Source of the DNA: a virus
Reading direction: 5' to 3' (one strand)
IMG/VR virus record: IMGVR_UViG_3300033571_010538
Span: 1 to 39,016 of that record
Length of the DNA stretch: 39,016 nucleotides
Each line of letters begins with the position of its first letter. Position 1 is the first letter of the stretch. The notes under the pieces were generated by a model. That model was given only the letters and a program-made list of their open reading frames with translations, had not been told where the DNA came from and ran no database searches. Below, piece by piece: positions 1 to 7,965 of the stretch. Position numbers and translations under genes: made by a program.

Positions 1-1
1 A

Positions 2-415
2 TTTATCACTAATTTCCAAAGACTCTCCAAATCAGTCCAAAATAGACTTACAATTGAAAATGATGATAAGGCATCTATGTATTCCGTTAAAGATTTAATG
101 TATATCCACGAACAAACAGGTATTCCAATTGTATTTGATTATCATCATCATCAATTTTGTACAGGCGGATTAACAGAAGAAGAAGCACTTAAATTAGCAG
201 CAACAACTTGGCCAACAGGTATTACACAAGAAGTACATTATTCAGAATCAAAAGCATTACATGAAAACAATCCAAAAGAAAAACCACAAGCTCATTCAAA
301 ATATATCAATAATTTACCAAATACATATGGGTTAGATATTGATATTATGTTGGAATGTAAAGCAAAAGAGCTTGCGTTATTAGAAGTAAGAAACCTATAT
401 GGTATAAACTATTAA
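2..415 (+). CDS. uvdE: UV damage endonuclease UvdE, 3' part (5' end outside window)
   Basis: The frame is open from base 2, so this is the C-terminal ~137 residues of a longer protein; the first internal Met codon is at 77. UvdE enzymes are TIM-barrel, metal-dependent endonucleases that nick DNA 5' of UV photoproducts and start an alternative excision repair route. Visible family blocks, in order, are LTIENDD (metal-binding Glu), VFDYHHH (Asp and His ligands), EVHYSES, and AHSKYI (further His ligands), followed by an acidic helix containing MLECKAKE. Their order and spacing match the metal-site region of the family as I remember it. It lies 14 bases before the deformylase gene, in the same orientation, in what looks like an accessory block. 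A phage copy would repair UV lesions in phage DNA. The identification is strong, but the N-terminal half cannot be assessed. Confidence 0.88.
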   Translation, partial: FITNFQRLSKSVQNRLTIENDDKASMYSVKDLMYIHEQTGIPIVFDYHHHQFCTGGLTEEEALKLAATTWPTGITQEVHYSESKALHENNPKEKPQAHSKYINNLPNTYGLDIDIMLECKAKELALLEVRNLYGINY

Positions 416-429
416 ATATAATACATAAT

Positions 430-1065
430 ATGAAATTAATCATAAATAAACAATCAAATGGATTACCAAATCCACAATTTACAAAGCATCTAAAAAATAA
501 AGTACCCAAATCAGAATTAACACAATTTGAATCAGATATACTTAGAGATACGCTATTTGCCGCATTAAATGGTATGGGTGGATTAGGATTATCCGCTAAT
601 CAGATAGGTGTAGCCAAACGAGCTTGTGTAATTAAAATCAATGATGAAGAATTATTTTTATTAAATCCATATATAACGGAACGTTCTAATGATGGGTTTT
701 TGTTTTATGAAGGATGTCTTTCTATTCCAGATACAATAAAAAAGCCAATTAGAACCATTCGCTCTAATAAAATTGTCGTAATGACTGATAATTTAGGTGA
801 ATTAACATTCGAAATAAATCCAGATAAAGATAGGGAATCCGATAAAGTATCCACCGAAACTATGAAAACGGTTATAGTTCAACATGAAATTGACCATTTA
901 GACGGTATTACGATTAAGGATAGAATTTATACAAAAACCATTAATAAAAATCAAAAATATGGTAGAAATGATAAGATAATAATGAAATCATCGGATGGTG
1001 AACTAATTGAAGTAAAATACAAAAACTCAAATGAATATTTTTTAAAAGGATACGATGTAGTTTAA
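430..1065 (+). CDS. def: peptide deformylase
   Basis: This 211-residue protein carries all three deformylase motifs: GLGLSANQ at residues 51-58 (motif 1, GxGxAxxQ with Ser for Ala), EGCLS at 94-98 with the metal-binding Cys96, and QHEIDH at 151-156 with metal ligands His152 and His156 and catalytic Glu153. The enzyme removes the formyl group from the N-terminal Met of new proteins in the cytoplasm, using Fe2+ or a similar metal. An insertion of about 15 residues (NPDKDRESDKVSTE) lies before the third motif, and the C-terminus extends about 50 residues past it, so it is longer than the short deformylases known from marine phages. All catalytic residues are present, so activity is likely. Start: ATG with an A/T-rich leader and no Shine-Dalgarno. 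It is followed after one base by the next gene. Confidence 0.93.
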   Translation: MKLIINKQSNGLPNPQFTKHLKNKVPKSELTQFESDILRDTLFAALNGMGGLGLSANQIGVAKRACVIKINDEELFLLNPYITERSNDGFLFYEGCLSIPDTIKKPIRTIRSNKIVVMTDNLGELTFEINPDKDRESDKVSTETMKTVIVQHEIDHLDGITIKDRIYTKTINKNQKYGRNDKIIMKSSDGELIEVKYKNSNEYFLKGYDVV

Positions 1066-1066
1066 T

Positions 1067-1303
1067 ATGGAAATTATAATAATATTTTTAATTATATGTG
1101 TAGCATTTGGAATATACGTAATTATAAATCTTCTAAATAAATTAGAAAAAACCGAAGATTATATAGAACAACAAGAAAAAAATATAATAACATTACTGGA
1201 GACATTGCGGGTATTAGATTCTAAGCAAATGTTTGAGAAGGATGATGAAGTGGGTTCTCTATTTGTACAAATAAAGAATATCATTGAAAATTTTAAACAG
1301 TAA
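1067..1303 (+). CDS. small membrane-anchored protein, function unknown
   Basis: This 78-residue protein starts with one strongly hydrophobic segment (about residues 3-23, rich in Ile, Leu and Val). A charged, probably coiled-coil segment follows (about 24-55, with Leu/Ile spacing and many Glu and Lys). The C-terminal block contains FEKDDEVGSLF, then an amphipathic end. The short N-terminus suggests a single-pass inner-membrane protein with the bulk of the chain in the cytoplasm. It lies one base after the deformylase stop and six bases before the sigma factor start, so the three genes are probably co-transcribed. I do not recognise a characterised family. A late-transcription co-factor such as T4 gp33 was considered because of the position, but the membrane segment argues against it. 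Confidence 0.7.
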   Translation: MEIIIIFLIICVAFGIYVIINLLNKLEKTEDYIEQQEKNIITLLETLRVLDSKQMFEKDDEVGSLFVQIKNIIENFKQ

Positions 1304-1308
1304 TAAAA

Positions 1309-1998
1309 ATGGCAAGAACGCGAGTAAAACGAATGTATTTTACCAAAGATACAGAAGATGCGATTATAGAATATAATAAAACAGATAATCAACTTATAAA
1401 GGATAAAATATATAAAGATAGAATCCAACACTCTTTTGAAAAATTAGCTGAAATAGTATATAACAAATGGAAATTTTCATATTTCGATGATGAGCCGAAA
1501 GATGTAATGCGAGAAGTTATCGCATTTATGATTGAAAAGATTCATATGTATAAAGAAGGAAAAGGAAAAGCATTTTCATACTTTACTATTATAGCAAGAA
1601 ACTATCTAATCCTAAATAACAATTCAAACTACAAACGATATAAAGATACCGATATAATATCATCTTTACCCGATAATTGGGATACGGAAAATAATTGGGA
1701 AGAGGAAGCTCGTAACGATGATTATAAATCATTCAATGATAGAATGTTAGAATATTGGGATGTTCACTTAGAAAACTTTTTTCAAAAAAAACGTGATATA
1801 CAAATCGCAGATGCTGTATTAGAACTATTCCGTAGAGCAAATTACATAGAAAGTTTCAATAAAAAATCATTGTATCTACTTATTAGAGAAATGACGGGAT
1901 ATTCTACTCATTATATAACAAAAGTTGTCAATAAGATGAAAGAAAGGCAGCTTGAGCTCTATAATGAATTTGATAGAGAGGGTGACATAAAAATTTAA
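1309..1998 (+). CDS. T4 gp55-like RNA polymerase sigma factor for late transcription
   Basis: The 229-residue protein has a sigma-70 region 2-like segment at about residues 82-113. There a Lys/Gly-rich turn is followed by AFSYFTIIARNYLI and a basic stretch, the usual core-RNA-polymerase-binding and -10-recognition block of T4 gp55 and its relatives. The C-terminal part (about 185-220) contains IREMTGYSTHYITKVV, which reads like a helix-turn-helix comparable to a reduced region 4. The role would be to redirect host RNA polymerase to phage late promoters. T4 gp55 is shorter (185 residues) and lacks a clear region 4. Candidate target sites are the ATATTTATA motifs listed separately. The start is an ATG in AATAAAAATG, six bases after the upstream stop. 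Family assignment rests on motif appearance only. Confidence 0.72.
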   Translation: MARTRVKRMYFTKDTEDAIIEYNKTDNQLIKDKIYKDRIQHSFEKLAEIVYNKWKFSYFDDEPKDVMREVIAFMIEKIHMYKEGKGKAFSYFTIIARNYLILNNNSNYKRYKDTDIISSLPDNWDTENNWEEEARNDDYKSFNDRMLEYWDVHLENFFQKKRDIQIADAVLELFRRANYIESFNKKSLYLLIREMTGYSTHYITKVVNKMKERQLELYNEFDREGDIKI

Positions 1999-2061
1999 AA
2001 TAACACTACTATTGATTTTTAATAAATTTATAATTATATCATATAGTATAACTAATTCAAA

Positions 2062-2466
2062 ATGAGCGCAGAATTTAAATTATTTGATGGTAAAAATCTA
2101 TCATCTTTATTCAAAGATATTTACGATAACCAGCAAGTAAAAAAGAAAAATATTTCGGAGATGATTGAATCACTTCGAAAAATGATAAAAAATGTAGGAG
2201 AAGCAACTATACTTGCACCGATTATTAGGGATTTGATTGATACATCTGTTAAGAATGATGACCACTTAATTAAACTCGCAACTATTGCACAAAGATTAGC
2301 CGCAGCCGAATCTAAAGGTATTGGAGAAGATGGGTGGCTTAGTGATAATGAAAAATCACAATTACTCAATGAATTAGAAGATACAATTTCTTCAATTGAT
2401 AAAAAAAATGAAGAAAAGATAGATGATATTCAGTTAGAAATAGAAGATATTAAATCCAAATTATAA
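2062..2466 (+). CDS. hypothetical protein, helical and acidic, start of virion module
   Basis: This 134-residue protein is predicted by eye to be almost entirely helical. The C-terminal third (about residues 95-134) is rich in Glu, Asp, Lys and Ile with coiled-coil spacing. The middle contains an Ala-rich helix (IAQRLAAAESKGIGEDGWLS). It has no signal peptide or membrane segment. Its stop overlaps the ATG of the hub/spike gene by one base, so the two are very probably translated together. A chaperone or assembly factor for the hub is a reasonable guess from position but is not shown by the sequence. The 63 bases upstream contain AAATTTATA at 2024-2032, a weak relative of the candidate late promoter. 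Confidence 0.65.
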   Translation: MSAEFKLFDGKNLSSLFKDIYDNQQVKKKNISEMIESLRKMIKNVGEATILAPIIRDLIDTSVKNDDHLIKLATIAQRLAAAESKGIGEDGWLSDNEKSQLLNELEDTISSIDKKNEEKIDDIQLEIEDIKSKL

Positions 2467-3698
2467 TGGGCAATATACAATCATATTTGGCAACAGTTGT
2501 TACAGTCTATCCAATAGATTCGGATTTTCCTGTATATGATAGTAAGGATAACGCCGATTTAATATCCGTTTATAACGATAACAAAGATTTTTCAAAGTCT
2601 GATGCCAGATTTTATGGAGCAATAAAGTATTCACATGAGAATATGACTACTAAATTATATGCATATCCATTTGATAAGAACAACTTCACAATGCCAATTG
2701 AAGGTGAAACCGTATTAATATTAAAACTTGATAATGGAGAAGTATTTTGGCTACCATATTCGAGAACTCCATATCCCAATTACAGAAGAGACTACTCGAT
2801 ATTTTCAGCTAACCAACCAACTAATACAACTTTTCCATCCGATAAGAATAAGGGTGGTATAATATTCCGTAATACAGTAAGTGCAGGTGGAAACACTACA
2901 CAATCCAACACAAATAATTCTACAATCAAATATAGGATAAATGAACGAATTAAGTTTTTAAAACCGAAGCAAGGTGATACTATTATAAGTGGTAGAGTTG
3001 GTAACACTATTAGATTCAGCGAATTACATTTAACCGAAGATGGTAAAACCTCATCACCTGCAATATTTATTAGAAACAAACAAAATCCCGAATTAGATTC
3101 CAAAGAAATTAGTGAATTAGTAGATGAGGATATCAATAAAGATGGAACATCCATTTATATTACATCTAATAAAGTAAAAGTTCCATTTAAAGAAGAAATT
3201 AAAAAGGATAAAATCGCATTTAAAGAATTCCCAAATTCAAAAGATTTAAGTGGAGACCAATTATTTGTAAATTCCGATAGAGTTGTATTATCATCAAAGG
3301 CTAATGAATTTATTATTTTTGGAAAAGGAAATACCGGAGTTATTACAGATGGAAATTTTTCAATAGATGCGGAGGAAGATATATATTTACACACCAATAA
3401 TAATGTAACAATACATTCGGCTGGAGCAAATCAAATATTTTTAAACTCAGAAAATGGTAAAATTTATTTAGGTAAAAATGTAAATGAAGGTGGAGCTGGT
3501 TCGGATGTTCAAAAAATGGTATTGGGTGGTGAATTGGTAAAATTGATGGGAGAATTAATAGATGCCATAACTATGCAAGTATATGCAACTTCTGCTGGAC
3601 CAACACAAGCTGGCCCTGCTAATATCGCAACATTTAAGAAGATAAAGGGTAAATTAAATACATTATTATCTGCTAAAAATTATTTAAGTAAATCGTAA
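2466..3698 (+). CDS. gp5-like baseplate hub/tail-spike protein
   Basis: The 410-residue protein resembles the T4-type gp5/gpV spike family. The N-terminal ~180 residues are beta-rich, and GDTIISGRVGNTIRF (about 169-183) is typical of the OB-fold region of phage hub proteins. Residues 260-340 are repetitive beta strands with an NFSIDAEEDIYLHTNNNVTI-type pattern, suggesting the start of a triple-stranded beta-helix needle. The C-terminal ~80 residues are helical and Gly/Ala-rich. At the tip of the tail tube this protein would pierce the outer membrane. No lysozyme domain (T4 gp5 has one between OB-fold and helix) can be seen, and there is little room for one. It overlaps neighbours by one base at each end, indicating translational coupling. 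Family assignment is moderately sure. Confidence 0.7.
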   Translation: MGNIQSYLATVVTVYPIDSDFPVYDSKDNADLISVYNDNKDFSKSDARFYGAIKYSHENMTTKLYAYPFDKNNFTMPIEGETVLILKLDNGEVFWLPYSRTPYPNYRRDYSIFSANQPTNTTFPSDKNKGGIIFRNTVSAGGNTTQSNTNNSTIKYRINERIKFLKPKQGDTIISGRVGNTIRFSELHLTEDGKTSSPAIFIRNKQNPELDSKEISELVDEDINKDGTSIYITSNKVKVPFKEEIKKDKIAFKEFPNSKDLSGDQLFVNSDRVVLSSKANEFIIFGKGNTGVITDGNFSIDAEEDIYLHTNNNVTIHSAGANQIFLNSENGKIYLGKNVNEGGAGSDVQKMVLGGELVKLMGELIDAITMQVYATSAGPTQAGPANIATFKKIKGKLNTLLSAKNYLSKS

Positions 3699-4930
3699 TG
3701 TCTTGGACAATATTTAAAATAAATGTTTTAAAATCTATGGTAACTTTCCAATTCGGAAAGGATTCCGATTCGTTTGCGGAATTTTATGCAAACGAATATG
3801 ATAAATGTATGAAACGTGGTGGTGATATGATATATGGTGTTCCCGTAATCAATGGAAATGTGGTTGGTATGGCTAATGTCATAAAACGGGCGTTAAAAAA
3901 AGGACAGGCTAGTAACGGTGAGAATTTTAATATACTTCAAGAAATATGTCCGGCTGCATTTGATGCATATTGGTTAGGCGCGGAAATGGCACCACTACCA
4001 AACCCACTATTAAGGCCATTGGGATGGCAGTCAACTCCACCTGCGCCAAGTACAATTTTGAACATAGGGCCCAATCCCATAACATTAGCCAAATCAATAG
4101 TATTAAATGCGGCCGAAGTTGCTGCTACAAAAATATTAGTAGAGACATTGAAAGAGCAGATAGTAAATATAGTAGGCGTTGGTGATATCAACGTTTACGA
4201 TACGATACAGAAAATTTTAAAAAAAGAAAAAATTGATGAAAAGATATCCAAACATCCTGCAATTATAGCAGGTAAATTATTAGTTGAAAAATATAATCAA
4301 GCTAAAAAGAAAAAGCCATCAATCGGTTCTCAATTTAAAAAATCAATAAAGATTCCTTTTCCAGAATTACCAAAAAAGAAAAAAATAATTGAAAAGCTAA
4401 CTACTAAATTATTAGACGAGGCAATGGAACAATTAAAAGAACAACTTATAATTCCAATTGAAGAAATAATATTAGCGCCAATTATATCATATGTTCAAAC
4501 AGTCGTAGAAATTTCTAATAATATTCCAAATCCAAAACCAACAAAAGAACAGATAAAACAATATCTTAAAGATACTATAAATGGAGTAATGCCTGAAATT
4601 CAATTACCAAATATTAACATACCAAAAATACCAACAAAAGAGGAATTTCAAAAAATGATAGATGAAAAGATTCCAACAAAAGAGGAATTGATGGCAACTG
4701 CATTGGAGTTGATTACCGGTAAAATACCAAATATACCTAATATACATTTCATACGACCCACATTACAATTTAGTTTTCAAACGAATATACTGATTAATCC
4801 GTTTGTAAATTTAGCTAAAACTCACTTACTTGGAGTAGGTGGAGTAATGACGGTCATGGCACAATATCCACCACCATCCCCACCTGCACCTGCTATAATA
4901 AATTGGAATGGATATAAAATCATAGGATAA
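3698..4930 (+). CDS. baseplate-region structural protein, unknown family
   Basis: The protein has 410 residues and begins at an ATG overlapping the previous stop. The N-terminal ~110 residues look globular. The middle (about 130-290) is helical and Lys-rich (KKKKPSIGSQFKKS, PKKKKIIEKL). A short internal repeat follows around 307-330: IPTKEEFQKMIDEKIPTKEE, in which IPTKEE recurs. The C-terminus is Pro-rich (AQYPPPSPPAPAI). Its position between the hub/spike gene and the gp25 gene, with matching orientation and coupling, points to a hub or wedge component or an assembly factor. No homologue is recognised. It is followed by 40 bases that contain a promoter-like motif. Confidence 0.62.
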   Translation: MSWTIFKINVLKSMVTFQFGKDSDSFAEFYANEYDKCMKRGGDMIYGVPVINGNVVGMANVIKRALKKGQASNGENFNILQEICPAAFDAYWLGAEMAPLPNPLLRPLGWQSTPPAPSTILNIGPNPITLAKSIVLNAAEVAATKILVETLKEQIVNIVGVGDINVYDTIQKILKKEKIDEKISKHPAIIAGKLLVEKYNQAKKKKPSIGSQFKKSIKIPFPELPKKKKIIEKLTTKLLDEAMEQLKEQLIIPIEEIILAPIISYVQTVVEISNNIPNPKPTKEQIKQYLKDTINGVMPEIQLPNINIPKIPTKEEFQKMIDEKIPTKEELMATALELITGKIPNIPNIHFIRPTLQFSFQTNILINPFVNLAKTHLLGVGGVMTVMAQYPPPSPPAPAIINWNGYKIIG

Positions 4931-4942
4931 TTTAATATTTCA

Positions 4943-4951
4943 ATATTTATT
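4943..4951 (+). promoter_or_regulatory. candidate late promoter element (ATATTTATT variant)
   Basis: ATATTTATT differs in the last base from the recurrent intergenic motif ATATTTATA. It lies 19 bases before the ATG at 4971, in a 40-base gap between virion genes. The same variant also occurs inside a coding region (about 3063), so alone it is weak. Assignment to the phage late sigma factor is inference. Confidence 0.4.
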
Positions 4952-4970
4952 ACTAAACATATATAACATT

Positions 4971-5465
4971 ATGGATTCAAAATCAATTGTAGGCTTGATT
5001 GAAAAAGTCGTTAGAGGCGAAGTCAAACAGCAAGTTAAAGAAGAATTAGCTAAGTTGATAAAATCGGGCGCCATTACATTAAATTCTCAAAGAAAATCGC
5101 CAACTACTTCTTTGAAGCGGGTATCCGAAGTTGCTACTAAATCGATTAAAAGGCAACCCAACGTATCGGCTAACCGTCCTATCACGAGAGAATATGCAAA
5201 AGACCCAATGATAAATGAAATTTTGAATATGACACAACCATTCACATCCGACCAAAGAAAAGAATCGGCACAATCAGTTGGTAGTGTATTAGATATGATG
5301 CAACCACAAATGGAAGTAGATTCGGATGGATGGGAAACTATGGATTATAGAGGCGAAAATGTTCCGACAAATATTCCAAATTTTCAACCAACGGGCGATG
5401 CATTGCAAGATGCAACTATTAAAGCTCTTACTAGAAACTATTCGGAATTGGTTTCCAGATTTTAA
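4971..5465 (+). CDS. hypothetical protein, possible baseplate assembly factor
   Basis: The 164-residue protein starts with an amphipathic, charged helix (IVGLIEKVVRGEVKQQVKEE). A basic, Ser/Thr-rich, probably disordered segment follows (about 40-70). Short conserved-looking patches come next (INEILNMTQPFTS, SVLDMMQPQ, DSDGWETMDY), and the C-terminus is helical. The two patches with a similar L-N/D-M-T/M-Q-P core (ILNMTQP and VLDMMQP) may be an internal duplicate of a short linear binding motif. There is no membrane or enzyme signature. It precedes the gp25-like gene by 41 bases and has its own promoter-like motif. Low complexity and repeated short motifs would suit a scaffold or chaperone, but that is a guess. 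Confidence 0.6.
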   Translation: MDSKSIVGLIEKVVRGEVKQQVKEELAKLIKSGAITLNSQRKSPTTSLKRVSEVATKSIKRQPNVSANRPITREYAKDPMINEILNMTQPFTSDQRKESAQSVGSVLDMMQPQMEVDSDGWETMDYRGENVPTNIPNFQPTGDALQDATIKALTRNYSELVSRF

Positions 5466-5492
5466 TACATTTATATGTATTATTCAAAATAT

Positions 5493-5498
5493 AAAGGA
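5493..5498 (+). promoter_or_regulatory. Shine-Dalgarno-like site before the gp25 gene
   Basis: AAAGGA ends eight bases before the ATG at 5507. It is the clearest Shine-Dalgarno-like sequence I saw in the window; most other genes have only A-rich leaders. It supports the chosen start. Confidence 0.45.
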
Positions 5499-5506
5499 TT
5501 TAAATA

Positions 5507-5938
5507 ATGGCAATAGAACTTGGCAGGGTTAACGTTACCGATTTAACGCAAAATAATTATAAAATACTTGGAATCGGAATCAATAGAAGTTCTGATTCAA
5601 ATGGAATTTTTGCTGTAAATTATACAACGTTATCTCAAGCTAAAGATAATTTAAGAAATTTAATATTAACCAAAAAGGGTGAAAGATTGATGCAACCTGA
5701 ATTTGGATGTGATATTTGGAAAATTTTATTTGAGCCAATGGATAATATAGAAACTTCAATTGAAAATTCAATTTTAAGTGCAGTTTCGATTTGGTTGCCA
5801 TATTTGAGTATAAACGAAATAATATTTGATTATAATGATAATGATATCGATAATAATCGTATAGCATTAGATATTAAATTTTCATTACAATCGAATCCAT
5901 CGTTATTGGAATCGATACAAATAAATGTAGAAAAATAA
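5507..5938 (+). CDS. gp25-like baseplate wedge protein
   Basis: The protein has 143 residues, close to the usual 130-150 for the T4 gp25/GpW family. The core block NLRNLILTKKGERLMQPEFG at residues 49-68, followed by CDIWKILFEPMD (68-79), is the family hallmark. The later ILSAVSIWLPYLSINEI fits the second conserved helix and strand. gp25 forms the inner baseplate wedge with gp6 and gp53 and helps nucleate the contractile sheath at the baseplate. The gene lies one base before the gp6-like gene, the same pairing as in many contractile-tail loci. The name 'gp25-like lysozyme' in databases is historical; no lysozyme site is apparent. Confidence 0.9.
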   Translation: MAIELGRVNVTDLTQNNYKILGIGINRSSDSNGIFAVNYTTLSQAKDNLRNLILTKKGERLMQPEFGCDIWKILFEPMDNIETSIENSILSAVSIWLPYLSINEIIFDYNDNDIDNNRIALDIKFSLQSNPSLLESIQINVEK

Positions 5939-5939
5939 A

Positions 5940-7964
5940 ATGGCAATAAATCCTATTAAAAAAACTTTTGGAACTAATAGAACTTTAAATTATGTGGGAA
6001 AGGATTTCGATTCTTTCAAACAAAATCTTATAGATTATACTAAAACTTATTTTCCTAATACATATTCGGATTTCAATGAATCATCTCCTGGAATGGTATT
6101 CATCGAACAAGCGGCTGCATTAGGTGATGTTTTGGCATTCTATCAAGACACACAGTTAAAAGAATCGATGTTAGCACATGCTACGGAACGTAAAAACGTA
6201 TTAGCATTGGCACAATCAATGGGATATAAACCAAAAGTTACATCACCTGCCATAACAACATTGAATGTATATCAATTGATACCTACAAAGGGTGCACCCG
6301 ACTATGAACCAAATGAATTATACTATCTTAAAATAAAAGATGGTATGGAAATCCAATCATCAACTAATAATGAAGTTGTATTTAGAACAATTGATACAGT
6401 CGATTTTAGTAATCCCGTTGATAGAGAAGTTGAAGTATATGAGCGAGATAGTAATGGAACTCCATTGCAATATTTAATCACTAAACGTGTAAAAGCAATA
6501 TCGGCGAGAGAATTATCGACTACAATTTCATTTGGTGCATACGATGAATATCCAACGGCTAATTTAAGCGATACTAATATAATCCAAATAACATCAGTCA
6601 CAGATATCAATAATAATGTAAAATATTACGAAGTTCCATATTTGGGACAAGAAAGTATATTTGTAGAACAACCCAATACCGAATCTAATGCTGGGCAATT
6701 GAGTATGTCATCATCTACCGTTCCATATATTTTAGAAGTTCAAAAAGTTCCACACAGATTTTCAACAAAAATAAATTCGGATGATACTATGACACTACAA
6801 TTTGGTAGTGGTGATGTATTGTTAAATGATGAAGTAATTTTGCCAAATTTAAAAAATGTAGGATTAGGATTAGCTAATTCTATTAGTAGATTGAATCAAG
6901 GAATTGACCCATCTAATTTTTTAAAAACAAATACATTTGGAATAGTTCCGGTTAATACTCAGTTACTTATAACTTATTTAGTCGGCGGTGGAATTAGTTC
7001 TAATATAAATCAAGGAGATTTAACGACAATTAGTAGATTGGAATTTGAAGAAGATTTACTATCATTCAGTAGCGATGCCGAGTTAAATAATTATAATGCT
7101 ATAAAGGCAACAGTAGCAGTTGAGAATTTAGAATCAGCAGTTGGTGGTAGAGGAGTTGAATCGATTGAAGAGATTCGTCAAAACGCATTAGCTATGTTTG
7201 GCTCACAAAACAGAGCAGTTACCAGACAAGATTATACAGTTAGAGCATTATCTATGCCAGAAAGATATGGTAGTGTTGCAAAAGTATATGTTAGTGCGGA
7301 TGGAGAGATTGATGATAATTCACCCGCATCTATATTAGCATCACCCAAAAATATAGCAGAATTTGTTGGAGTCGTTGAGGGATTGCAAAATAAATCTAAA
7401 TCGGAGATACACACTCAATTAGTTAAATATCTTTCTCAAAAATCTACATCAATTGCCGCATCAAATAATCCGTTTGCAATTAATATGTATGTATTGGGAT
7501 ATGATGTTAATAAAAAATTAACTCAAATAAACCAAGCAGTTAAGCAAAATCTAAAAACGTATTTAGCGGAATACAGAATGCTAACCGATAGCGTTAATAT
7601 TATAGATGGATTTATTGTAAATATAGGAGTTGATTTTGAAGTAGTATGCTATTCAAATTATAATAAACGGGAAGTTGTTGCAAATTGTTTAATTGAAATT
7701 CAAAATCATTTCAATATAGATAATTGGACATTCAATAAACCAATCAATATTTCTGAAATTGAATTAATATTAGCAAATGTAGATGGTGTTATGAGTGTAC
7801 CATCCGTAAAAATATACAACCTATGCGGGGGAGATGGAAACTATTCATCAAATGCATATAATATAGAGGAAGCAACTAACGGTAAGATTATATATCCGTC
7901 ATTAGACCCTTGTATTTTTGAAGTAAAATATCCAAATAAAAACATAAAAGGACGCTCATTATAA
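5940..7964 (+). CDS. gp6-like baseplate wedge protein (baseplate J family)
   Basis: The protein has 674 residues; T4 gp6 has 660. The N-terminus has the typical order of blocks: RTLNYVGKDFDSFKQNLIDY (about 14-33), an FNESSPGMVFIEQAAALGD stretch (about 47-65), and LKESMLAHATERKNVLALAQ with SMGYKPK (about 73-99). The middle has the AVGGRGVESIEEIRQNA and VTRQDYTVRALSMPERYGSV motifs shared by J-like wedge proteins. gp6 dimers join neighbouring wedges into the baseplate iris ring that opens on infection. The gene follows gp25 after one base and precedes the next gene after one base, so it sits in a tightly coupled wedge operon. Confidence 0.9.
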   Translation: MAINPIKKTFGTNRTLNYVGKDFDSFKQNLIDYTKTYFPNTYSDFNESSPGMVFIEQAAALGDVLAFYQDTQLKESMLAHATERKNVLALAQSMGYKPKVTSPAITTLNVYQLIPTKGAPDYEPNELYYLKIKDGMEIQSSTNNEVVFRTIDTVDFSNPVDREVEVYERDSNGTPLQYLITKRVKAISARELSTTISFGAYDEYPTANLSDTNIIQITSVTDINNNVKYYEVPYLGQESIFVEQPNTESNAGQLSMSSSTVPYILEVQKVPHRFSTKINSDDTMTLQFGSGDVLLNDEVILPNLKNVGLGLANSISRLNQGIDPSNFLKTNTFGIVPVNTQLLITYLVGGGISSNINQGDLTTISRLEFEEDLLSFSSDAELNNYNAIKATVAVENLESAVGGRGVESIEEIRQNALAMFGSQNRAVTRQDYTVRALSMPERYGSVAKVYVSADGEIDDNSPASILASPKNIAEFVGVVEGLQNKSKSEIHTQLVKYLSQKSTSIAASNNPFAINMYVLGYDVNKKLTQINQAVKQNLKTYLAEYRMLTDSVNIIDGFIVNIGVDFEVVCYSNYNKREVVANCLIEIQNHFNIDNWTFNKPINISEIELILANVDGVMSVPSVKIYNLCGGDGNYSSNAYNIEEATNGKIIYPSLDPCIFEVKYPNKNIKGRSL

Positions 7965-7965
7965 T

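Noticed and set aside
5326-5532. Plus-strand 68-codon frame bridging the two genes before and including gp25
   Set aside because: It overlaps two better supported genes in another frame and has no recognisable composition or start signal.
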